Part shown: piece after piece, positions 11,701 through 21,758 of the stretch
Position numbering within the stretch: position 1 is the first letter of the stretch
Layout of the letters: each line of letters opens with the position of its first letter
Assembly: GCA_965153455.1 (NCBI GenBank)
Contig: OZ234494.1
Span: forward strand, 13,268,001-13,332,000
DNA length: 64,000 nucleotides
Direction: 5' to 3'
Source: Sphagnum compactum
Lineage: Eukaryota; Bryophyta; Sphagnopsida; Sphagnales
Made by a program: the position numbers and the translations under genes
Notes under the pieces: model-generated
Database searches by the model: none
Told to the model about the DNA's origin: nothing
The model's input: the letters and a program-made list of their open reading frames with translations, nothing else

Positions 11701-13676
11701 ATGAGTTACAAAGCTATGAGCTTCTTTTTGTCACTCCCTCTTTGCCCATCAGTTGAGAGGGGAAGAGAAAATGATACTTACAGAGGAGCTCCAGCTGCTG
11801 GTGCAGGGACAGCAGGTACAGGGATAACAGGTGCAGGGGCAGGTGCTCTGTTGCAGGAAATGATTGTTAAAATAGCCAACTTACAACGTCAATCCTGCAT
11901 CTGAAGAATTTGCAGAATGTAAATATTCTTCTTGACTGATTATGTTCAACTGATAAACTCCAGCTCCAGACCTATTTACTTATCATTCATTCCAGATAGC
12001 CTTGTCCAAGCAGTAACTTAGACACCTAAGCAGGTGAAGTGAAAACTACTTCAGAAGCCCAGTCCTGAGTACAGGTGCCAAACCAAAGATCATCTGTGTG
12101 GAATTTCCATGACCTGGAACTGTGAATTCTACCAGCTCTTACTTTCTCCAAGCTGAAAGTTGCAAAACAAAGAAAAACAGGCATGAGCCTTGAAGCAGAA
12201 GACTCACGGAGAAGGAGCAGAGTGAGCAGGAACTGCGTGAGGTGCAGGGCTTTGAGCAGGTGGCGGGGGTGCTGCTGCAGGTGCCTAAGATCAACAGACA
12301 TAGAGGAAAGATCTCAATCAGTTCATTCAGCCACAATTTTGAATGGAAGTTTTAGAAAACAGGCCATTTAAACATGTGCTATTCAGAATGTTGAGGGAAA
12401 AAAAGCACTTTGACACTGTAATGGCTATGAGGACAATGGGTGTACTGGCCTGTTCCAATTGATACTCATGACATAAAAATGGTGAGAATCACACCTGAGC
12501 AGTTCCTGATGAGGATGAAGAAGTAGCCACCGGTGCCTTTGTCTGGGGACAACATTATGTTCCGTAAGTTAGTGAACTCCACAAATCTTCAACTTTTAAC
12601 CTCAATATTAACTTCACTATTAACTTCATAACACCACTAGACAAATGTAATCAATGTCATGCTGCCTAGAAAAATAAACTCAGTCATTTCTGAGTCTTGA
12701 AACTGACATTAAAAAAATCTTACCTTTGTCAACATGACAACAAGGAAGCCATTTTCAGAAACCTTGTTATCAGCCATGGTCGTGTCATCTTTGAGAACCT
12801 TGCCTTGATGAATGAGAAGCTGCTGAGAACAGGGAAAAGCATCTTTGCCCTGGGATTCCTCAATCTGCTTCTTGACAGTTGTGACCTGCAAACAAATATC
12901 AATTGCATCCATGTTCAGTCCAAGCATGATACTTTTGCACAATCAAAATCCTTCCCAAGACTGACAAACTCGATCATTTCCATGATATGTTATTTCTCCA
13001 TATGACCATAATCACCACAACCCTAATGGAAGCACAACAGAACCTAAACCACCAAATCCTGATGACAACGGGCTCACACATAATGTACCCACCCTAAAAG
13101 TGACATCTCTTGGCAGCCACATAGGTATTCAGCAAGTTGGAAGAGGATTTGTTTGTAAGAGGAAACGGTGAGCTGCTGTGACATCACATCTTTGCAGAAG
13201 ATGACACAAACATGGACATAATTCCATGTGACGTACTGCACAAGAAGCTACAGACATGCAGGGCCATGCGCAGGACCCAGACATGATTGACAGCAGCTAC
13301 CCTACTACATACACACCATCATATTCATTCTGCGACGAAGGAGGGAGCTGTGTGACATTCAATGAGGCACACTCTGTAACTCCCTGGGAAATGCTTACTA
13401 CTCACGAGACTGCGGTGGACGCTACACTACTGAAGAGACTACTCACAAATCCGAAACCACACTTCTTCCCCTTGCAACACTCACTCCCATCATATAAACA
13501 AACGGGAAACAGTAGTGTTGTTCCGAGAAATAGGTTTAACAAGGGAGGAGCCGAGAGAGGGAGAGAGAGAGAGAGGAGGGGGTGGGGGGGGGAACCAGCG
13601 ACTGACTGACCGTATCCGTGTGGCTGACTTCCAGATCGAAATGGTTCCCCTTCAGAGTCTTCACCGATATCTTCAT
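8703..13676 (-). CDS. RAD23: RAD23 ubiquitin receptor (UBL-UBA1-XPCB-UBA2)
   Basis: Complete 12-exon gene: 13676-13611, 12885-12724, 12542-12495, 12284-12208, 11847-11782, 11611-11434, 10450-10289, 10099-10031, 9681-9634, 9427-9315, 9074-8999 and 8822-8703. The total is 1185 nt, 394 aa, close to plant RAD23 length, with all phases consistent. It begins [17 protein letters not shown], an N-terminal ubiquitin-like domain (about 1-76). An Ala/Pro linker follows, then UBA1 (about 158-199, with [12 protein letters not shown]), a second Ala/Pro linker, an XPC-binding/STI1 domain (about 264-325, [16 protein letters not shown] ... [12 protein letters not shown]), and UBA2 (about 345-390, [21 protein letters not shown]). 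The protein shuttles ubiquitinated substrates to the 26S proteasome via the UBL and binds ubiquitin through the UBAs; it also takes part in nucleotide-excision repair with XPC/RAD4. No damage to any domain is seen. Identification is secure; the isoform (a-d) is not assigned. Confidence 0.95.
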
Positions 13677-13990
13677 GTTGGGCAGTAGCTGCTGCTGCAC
13701 AAAGCTCCGTAACTAAGGCGAGGCCGCGAAGAAGCAGCAGAAAAGAAAGAAAAAGAAAGTATACAAAACCACCACCCTTTGTTTTTTTGTCCCCGGCAAC
13801 CCCACCGCTCGTGTGCGTAATTAGCAACAAAACAAGCGCTGCTCGGCCTCTGTCTCTCTCTCGCTGCTTCTCCTTCCACCGCACACCCCACCACAATAGT
13901 CTACCGACGGGTACGCGAGGGAAGATTATGAGCACGGGTCTAGCGCCTTCATGGATGCAAAAGGTTTCTTTGTGGATGATTCATCCATAA
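13677..13990 (-). promoter_or_regulatory. RAD23 5' leader and proximal promoter
   Basis: On the minus strand this is a CT-rich leader upstream of the RAD23 ATG at 13676. A TATA-like ATATATTATTAAAG lies just upstream at about 14005-14025. No transcript evidence is available, so the boundaries are guesses. Confidence 0.3.
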
Positions 13991-15510
13991 AGGACCACAC
14001 TCTGCTTTAATAATATATATTATCTAGCCTTGTCTCTCATGGTACGTATTAGGAGTCCGTCCCCCTTAGGTTTTGTTTTTGTATTTTAGCGCTGGATTTT
14101 GTTTTCCCAACAGACTAGCACGTCGCTTTTCGTGCCCGTTTTTCGAGTTCTGAGACGAGACACAGAGAGAGAGAGAGAGAGAGAGATGGCATACACAACA
14201 CTTGAAGCTGCTGCCGCTGCGTGCATACCAAAATTGGCCTAACAAGGAAAAAAACCTTTTGAGGTTTTACTGGGCTAAACTAGCAGAGAAGCTGCATTGT
14301 TGTTGTGCAGGGATATAGCAGCTGTGTATGTGAGAGGGAGGGGCTTGAGGCGTACTCTGTGGTACTTACTGATCGTAGATCAATTTCTGAATAAAAATGC
14401 AATATGCAAGCTAAGAAGAAGAAGAAGAACAACAACAACAACAACAACAACAAATTCCAAATTCCTATCTACTTAGCACTGTGTCACATGATGAGGTCAC
14501 TCCAAGCCTTCTTCCGCAATGCCGGCCGCTGCACGACTTGCGAGACAGGAATCTTGTGACAAGCCAGCCGGTGGTAAGTAGACGCGCCGTAACTGTACCA
14601 ACCACTGAGAAGACATTTTCTTCTGACAAAGGTCCGTGATGGGGTTTTGTTTCTTCTAGGTACTTCTTCTTCTGTTTTGTTTTCTTTTATGTTTTGCTAT
14701 TTTACTACTGTTCCATCTCCTTCTTCCTTCTTCTTGGGACGGTAATGACTCATGCCTCCTGTCTTGTAAATAACTGGTTTTCCAAACACTGGGATTATAT
14801 TATTGTCTTGTGAACTCCAGGAAATCAAAACCATCCTCTAAAACAGAAATCTGACATCCTCAAATTAGGTCTTCTTCTTCATCTGGATCTGTGCAGCCAT
14901 GTTCTCTTTTTTTGCCTCTAAAAATAGCTTGAACTGGTTACTGCAAGTAGTACTACTTAGATAATATAGTTACTAGGAAATCAAGTCTTGGGGAGCATGC
15001 ACTGATTGTACTTGATCCCTTAAGTGGATTCTTCTGAACCTCAATGATGCATTTTGTAATCTTAACAAAATCATTTAGGGTGAAAGTGTTGTGAGCTCAT
15101 GGTGGTGCATATATATTATCAACACCCACCCCAACCATCCACCCACTCACCCACATGTGTGACTGGACCTACTTACAACTATGCTGGAGCTTGGTTTTGA
15201 CCCCATGATCACAATGATTTATCTTTCTGCCATTGCTTCAAGCAAGTCTAAATTCTTCTGCAACGTGAGTCTGGAGGCCTAACTTTGTATATAGATTGAG
15301 GTTTGAGGATCAATATGACTTCCCACTGATCATACAAAAATCAGTTGCAGAGTTTTTATCAAACAGATTCATCATCTTGTTTTGGGAATTGTAACAAACA
15401 CAAAATGCATGCAATAGAAATCCTCGATTGATGAGAACAAGAAGCAGCAGCCACAGCAGGGTTCTCAGAGGAGCAACAAGAAGAAGCAGCAGCAGGGTTC
15501 TCAGAAGTTC
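13991..15510. other. Intergenic between divergent RAD23 and PII genes
   Basis: About 2.6 kb separate the two start codons, and this is its left part. It carries a (GA)n run at about 14166-14186 and an (AAC)n run at about 14430-14452. No ORF with splice support was found. It presumably holds the promoters of RAD23 (leftward) and PII (rightward). Confidence 0.5.
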
Positions 15511-16127
15511 GAGTCCCGAATTGAGGTCTCGACTCGAATCGAGAGATCAAGTGATGCGAGACCTCGATTCCAATTGCAGAGGACTAACTTTTGAGACCTC
15601 GATTTTAAGGAGGGTGTGGGGAGGGGGGTGTGTGTGGGAGACTCAAGATCTCGAATTCAAGATTTCGATTCATACACTACTTTGGATTGTTTCAGCAGCC
15701 ACCACATGGCCAAAAGTTTCAAGATCTCAGTTCTAGTTGAATTGACGTGCTGATGTTCTTCAAGACCTCGCTTTTGAAGGAGTATGTAGCTTTGGGGATC
15801 TGGATTTCTTAGTGTGCTGTTTCATATCATGTTCGTTTGAGTCCCGAATTGAGGTCTCGATCCTGAATCGAGAGATCAAGTGACCCAAGACCTCGATTCT
15901 AAGAGCAGATAGATGACTATATTTTGAGACCTGGATTTATGGGGGTTGAGATCTCGATTCAAACAGTACTTTGGGTTGTTGGTTCAGCACTCGGCCAAAA
16001 GTTTCGAGATTTCAGTTCTCGGGCAATTTGACGTGCTGGTTTTCAAGACCTCGATTTTGAAGGAGAATCTAGCTTTGCGGACCTGGATTTCTTCCTCGGT
16101 TTTTTCGCATCAGCTTTTGGTTTGTTG
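15511..16127 (+). repeat. ~300 bp direct tandem duplication upstream of the PII gene
   Basis: Copy 1 runs from about 15511 to 15838 and copy 2 from about 15839 to 16127. Both open with gagtcccgaattgaggtctc and share, in the same order, gagagatcaagtga, ggccaaaagtttc, gacgtgctg and gaaggag. The word GACCTCGATT recurs at least four times with close variants. The copies have diverged by substitutions and indels. They lie directly upstream of, or within, the PII 5' leader. Confidence 0.75.
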
Positions 16128-16288
16128 CGATTTTGGATTGTTGATTTTGTTGTTGTTTGTGCAAATCTCTGCTTGCTCCGTGGTTTCCCTTCCTTTGCAG
16201 TGAGTTACTTTGAGTTTTTTTTACCTGTTTTTTCCCCATAATTTTTAGTTTTCTTTGTTCTTGAAGAGGTGCTTTTGATTCTCTGGCT

Positions 16289-19161
16289 ATGGCGCTGCTT
16301 TCTACGCCCTGCGAACTGTGGGTGTCATCAGTGTCGCGGGAACTCGTTTCATGCGCTAAACTGTCGATGATTCACTCGGCCTCGTCGACCTCGTTTAGCC
16401 CTTTGCCTCCTCCTCCTCCTCCTCCTCATAAGTGTTGTGCTGCAGCAGCATTCGTAGCGCCGGCTAGCAACTTCGGAGGAAGAAGGTCCTGGCGCTTGCA
16501 GGAGAAGCTGGGCGCTGGCGTCTTCAGACCTAACTTACCATCTATGTTCGGTGAGTGTTACACTGAGCATTTTTCTTGTTTCGTGTTCATCTAGCATCGC
16601 GTCAATTGCCCGCCTAGAAGCAGTCGTCCTAGCTGCAAACATGGAGTAATGTCGACATTCTTGGCTTTCAGACCCTTATGGTTGCTTAATCCTACGGGGA
16701 AGTGAAAGTGGAGGGATTTTCTGCAGAACGTTCAAGGAATGGAACGGCGATGGAGAGGCCTTCACACCTTGTCAGAGCAGCTTCTTCTTCAGATATTGAT
16801 TTTGAGAATGGCAATTCAGCTGAAGGTAAATGAAATTGTGGTGTATTATGCTTTACAATCAGTGCTCTTTTGCCATTTTCAGTTTTGGAAATCTTCTTAG
16901 AAGCATTCTGATATGTGTGTTAAAATGAAGCATTCCTTGCACACAAATCAAACCAGTTTTGCAGAGAAAGACCACCAGTTTGGCGCAGGAGAAAAACCAC
17001 ATTCCAGCAAACAAAAGCCCTATGGCAATAAGAAAGAGATAGACAGCTTATGGTCTGATGAATCCTACAAATCCAGTAAACTGAAATCTTGTTGAACTGA
17101 TCTGAGAAGGTGTAACTTTTGGCAGGATATTTGCCAAAGGCAGACTTTTACAAAGTAGAAGCAATTCTCAGGTACACAAGCCTCTGAGCTTCCAATGCCC
17201 CAGATTTGCAGCTTCACACCCCTATGTGACATGACTTTCTAGGGTACAGAGCACCATTTTTGTAGGCTTTGTTCCTGTTTGCTGGACTGTAAGGTGAGAA
17301 TTGGGGCTCTAAAGCAACCAATACTCTAATTCAGGTAGTAAGTACCCTTAAGATGTTTGATCAAGTTTTCTATAGTAGTAGATTTTTCAGATTTTGGTCA
17401 AGTTCAGGCGGTCCTTCTGTGACATACATTTCTGCAACTGTAGGTGAAGGAAAGGTGCATACACTTACTGAAATACATCAAGGGCTCTGTCTGTGGCATG
17501 TGTTGCAATAATGTGCGCCCATCACCTGCTCCTTGTTTGAAGACCATGGAGGCTCTCTCATGTGACCTCGGTATTCATATCATGCCTCACTTTGTGCCTG
17601 GATTTTGGCTTTGACACGAGTCATAATATTTACCTTTTTCTTACGTAACCTTTTCTTGAGCTCTTGCTCTCTTGACCTAACTATGCTTGGTGGCACCACA
17701 AATCAGGGCAGAAAGGGATGTCTCCACAAGTGCCATGATTGACTTTTGCCAGCTCTCTGTCCTGCTGAAGAGTCTCTTGCAGATCCTGCTTCCCACCTCT
17801 CTAATGCTAGATATCTGATCGCAGGCACTTATCAAGATGGGCATTCGAGGTGTGACTGTGACAGATGTCAGAGGATTTGGGGCACAAGGAGGATCTCGTG
17901 AGCGACAAGCTGGTAAGACACAATATTTTCTTTAAGATTGGTCTTGATAGTGTCCTTTGCCACAAGTTTTGGCCCCTGGAGCCCCTGGCAATTGCCAGAA
18001 TTGGTACAGAGTTGGAACTTTAGTTAGGTTGGCAATGTGTCTAGGAATAGATGTTGACTGTAGATTTGGCTACTAAACCCAGGACTGACCAAAAACTTTG
18101 GATGCTTGATTCTTTACCTCCAGTTGGAATGATTTATCTTGATGTCCATGGATAGTGTAGATGCAAGCAATGGCAAGTACAAGTCAGGTTCAATTTGAAC
18201 TTATCCTCTCTTGCTTCCTTCCCATGCTGTGAATTTGATGAGTTATAAGCCAGAATACCATATGGACTTGGGGGATGTGACTTTTGGTTCATTGCAGGCT
18301 CAGAATTTTGTGAAGAAGCTTTTGTTGTGAAAGCAAAGCTGGATATTGTAGTCACTCAAGATCAGGTACTGCTTGTAATAAAACCCCCATGCACTTGATT
18401 CTAATGGCTTAACTCTGCACCCTAATCCTCTTAATATATCTTGAATTGACCTTAAAACTCGATTTTTCACAGGTAGAATCTGTGATTGATACCATTATTG
18501 ATGAAGCGAGAACCGGGGAAATTGGAGATGGAAAGATATTTGGTAATGTCAATTTCTCAGGTTTTGTCTTCCTGTTAGCATTTTTTCGGTTGCATGTCCT
18601 TTCAATGAGCCATCTCTTAGCAAGTGCTACATACAATGACATGTAGGTTGTGGTTTGTCTCTGATATTATGCTGCATTCTGCTTGTGCCAGTGTCACCTG
18701 TGTCAGACATCATCCGTGTTCGCACAGGTGCTGTTTCTCAACCCCACATAACTTTCAAAAAAAAGATTGTGTTTAAAGCACTGCCAGGCTGTTCTACAAG
18801 TGACACTCTGGCCAAGTTCTAAAAAAGAGAGGAATTCTGTATGAAACTGAAATGACAATACATAAGCCTTCATTTGAATTTTTGTGCATATTACTGATGG
18901 CGGTTGTACGACATGACAGACCTGTGAATGTCCTGCACAATTATGATGTCAATTAGGGCTTCATTTACTTTGGTCTTGGATGTAAAGAGGTGGAAATCTC
19001 ATGGAAATGTAGGATGTTGGAGCATATTGTTGAAACCTGTAGCATGGCACATTTTCTAACTTAGATAATCATGAGCAGGGGAGCGGGGACTGAAAGCTGA
19101 AAGGATGGCTGGTGGTCGGGCAGACATATTGTCCACGTACACAGGCACCAATGGCATTTGA
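16289..19161 (+). CDS. GLB1: Plastid nitrogen-regulatory PII protein
   Basis: Nine exons: 16289-16550, 16727-16825, 17126-17171, 17543-17570, 17825-17912, 18298-18365, 18473-18542, 18692-18727 and 19079-19161. They total 780 nt (259 aa) with every phase closing. The first ~85 residues are Ser/Ala-rich with a Pro8 run, consistent with a chloroplast transit peptide. The mature part carries the PII hallmarks: FYKVEAILRPWR, the T-loop region DVRGFGAQGGSRERQAGSE, the B-loop TGEIGDGKIF and C-loop RVRTGERG. Plant PII senses ATP/ADP, 2-oxoglutarate and glutamine and controls N-acetyl-L-glutamate kinase (arginine synthesis) and acetyl-CoA carboxylase. The C-terminal extension after RMAGG is where the plant glutamine-sensing Q-loop sits, so this copy may be glutamine-responsive (inference). 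The uridylylated Tyr of bacterial GlnB is absent, as is usual in plants. Confidence 0.95.
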
Positions 19162-19900
19162 TTTATGTGGATGCTGCAAGGCTTCTTGTTTTTGAGGGGT
19201 GGAGCAAAGTAGTTTGCAGAAACCTGCAGGCTGAAGGGAAATCAAGTCCTGAGAACTTAACAAAAGCTGAGGTTAGATCAAGAGAGATATAGTAAGTTGA
19301 GTTTCTGTTATATAGTCAGTGTCATCAAACAATATGCAGCTAATGAGCAAGGTTCCTTGCACTGATAGATAAGTTGTTTGGAAACAGTGCTGATGTTTGG
19401 AATTCAGATTTGTTGGTTAGTTGGCAATGACCCAAGCTAGTGTGGATGTTTTGAGTCACCAATCTGAGTTGGCTATTCAGTTATTTAGGCAGGGTCATGT
19501 GAAGCATTTACTTCAGATTGGCGATGGTCAGCTATTGAGAAGCACACTGGATTAGGAGAAAGGAATTACCTGCAAAATAATGAAAGGAATCACCTGCCTT
19601 GCAAGCTCTGCACAACATTCAAAGTCATCAATGAATGTGAAGCTCTTCCACACTCAAATATTTGTCACTTTCCCATACACACAAAGGCCAAAAAGATGGG
19701 CCAACAATTTTGGCTTGAGAAGAAAGAAACCCCTACAGAAATGTATATAAGATTTACCTTCCTTTCATCACTTTGTCTCCTTTCAGATTAGTGATTGCTG
19801 CTACAAGAATTCAAGCATCATCATCATTATGCAATGAACATGCAGCTCATGGCATAAAGTCTCTAGTCTCTACCCCCTATGGCAAGTTCAAACCAGGAAC
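19162..19900. other. PII 3' UTR and intergenic DNA
   Basis: No supported gene. The first few hundred bases are probably the PII 3' UTR, but no clear AATAAA signal was placed. Confidence 0.4.
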
Positions 19901-20575
19901 GGTTAAAATAGGAAATGCTGCATGAAGTTGCCAAAAAATGGAGAGCTCACAATCTGCCCCTTATAGCAAGTTCAAGCTTCAAATACAGCAACAACTAAAA
20001 TAAGAAATGCTACATGAAGTTCCCAAAAAATGAGATGAGGGGGTTCACAGTAACACCTGGTAAAACATTCCTCAAAATGTGAGACCTAATGAAAGCTACA
20101 TCTAGTTCAAATAGGAAATGTTTGATGAATTCCCGAAAAAGGAGACCAAAGCTCACAGTAACACCTAGTAAACAAGCCTCAAAAAGTGGGACCAAATGAT
20201 CGAGATTTCATACTTTAGAAAGTACATCACTTAAAATAGGAAATGTTCCATGGAATTGCCAAAGAAAAAACAAGATAAGGGTTCACAGTAATACCTGGTA
20301 AACAATCCTCAAAATTTGGAACCAAATGAAAACTACATCAGTCAAAATGGGAAATTTTGCGATGAAGTTCCCCAAAAACAATTGAGATCGCAGCTCACAG
20401 TAAACACCTGGTAAAGAAATCCTCAAAATGTGAGACCAAATGAAATAGGACATTTCATACTTTTAAGAACTATATCACTTAAAATAGGAAATGTTCCCAG
20501 AAAATGAGATCAGAATTCGCAGTAATTCACCTGGACAACAATCCTCAAAATGTGAGACCAAATGATGGGATTGAG
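19901..20575 (+). repeat. Degenerate tandem array, ~110-135 bp unit, about six copies
   Basis: Each unit contains a variant of 'aggaaatgttccatgaagttccc', 'aaaatgagat', 'ttcacagtaacacctggtaaa' and 'cctcaaaatgtgagaccaaatga'. Unit heads fall near 19911, 20005, 20112, 20238, 20349 and 20485. There are no ORFs. The units are clearly diverged, so the array is not recent. Confidence 0.75.
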
Positions 20576-20579
20576 GAGA

Positions 20580-20860
20580 ATAGCCTTTACTCGGCTTTAG
20601 TTTGAGGCTTGAGCTTGAGAGATCTGGTTTCTACAAGCTGGGATTGAGAAGAATCATATTCTGCTGGTCATGCATTGTCTTGAGTTGAGGATTCAGCTTG
20701 AGGTTTGAGCTTAAAGTAAGGCTTGAGTTTGAGGCTTGAGCTTAAGATCCTGTTTCTATAAGCTGCTGGGATTGAGCTTGAGGCTTGGGTTTGGAGGCTT
20801 GAACCTTGAGAAATCCGGTTTCTGTAAGTTGAGATTGAGGAGAACAATCTGCTGCTCATT
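20580..20860 (+). repeat. Second small tandem array, ggcttgagcttgag motif
   Basis: Three diverged copies of a 'ggtttctacaagctgggattgag' block, near 20626, 20751 and 20816, are interleaved with repeated 'tttgaggcttgagctt' words. A (TG)n tract follows at about 20873-20893. No coding function is seen. Confidence 0.6.
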
Positions 20861-21758
20861 CATTATTGATTTGTGTGTGTGTGTGTGTGTGTGTTGGGTA
20901 CAAACGATGCAACAAACAAACAAGCATGGCAGACGAAATTTAGTAGAGGAGGAGTAGGATTTGGTTAAACTAATGATGAGCTGCCGCAGAAATCAGCTTT
21001 GTTTGTGTTTCTTGAACTTCTTCCTTTCACGGACTGTTGTGAAGAAGAAGAAGAAGAACAGTAACAGAAATAGACTCTCTGCAACGGCTCTGGAAAAAGG
21101 GGGTTCTGAATTCATGTCACAATTTTGCAATTCATACAATGGCTTCTCACAATTTTGCCTGCCTTTGTGTGTGTGTCTGAGATCCTTTCCTCCTCTCATC
21201 TTTTCTTGTCTTCCAATTCAGTCTTGAAGGTCATCATGATGCAAGAAAGCTTGGTTTGTAATCTCTTCTTGGTTTGCTTGTAATGCCGGTATTGAAAGTG
21301 CTTGCAAATGAAATCCTGCTGTGCGTTCTTGCTTCCCGACTGCTTGTCAAATCTTTTCTGGAGTTCCAAACGTCTCTGCGCAAGTGATCGGGGGTCACAT
21401 GAAGAAAGGAAGGAAAGGTGTGAAGGATATGCTTCCCAGGAACAAAGAAACTACTTTTGGTAACAGGGATATGTTTCTGGTGTTGTTATGTTTGTGGCAG
21501 GATCTTACTAACCAAGCCTTCGTTAACATCTCTATTGTTGTTCTTGTTTGTTGTTGATGGTTGAGTCCCGCAGATTTTGCGCGGAAATCTCGCCAAGAGT
21601 TGTGAGAAATATTGCATGAAGAGAAGAGAACGGGATGCTGTGAATGAGCAGCTTTAGTAACCAACCCCTCTCTCTCTCCCTCTCTATAAGCTTCTCCTCG
21701 AACTCTTAAACTTGTAAATCTGACAAAACAAGCTCCTTGTTGCGTTGTGTGCTGAGTG

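Noticed and set aside
13402-13935. 177-codon minus-strand ORF overlapping RAD23 exon 1
   Set aside because: It is out of frame with the RAD23 start and reads through leader and low-complexity GA/CT DNA.
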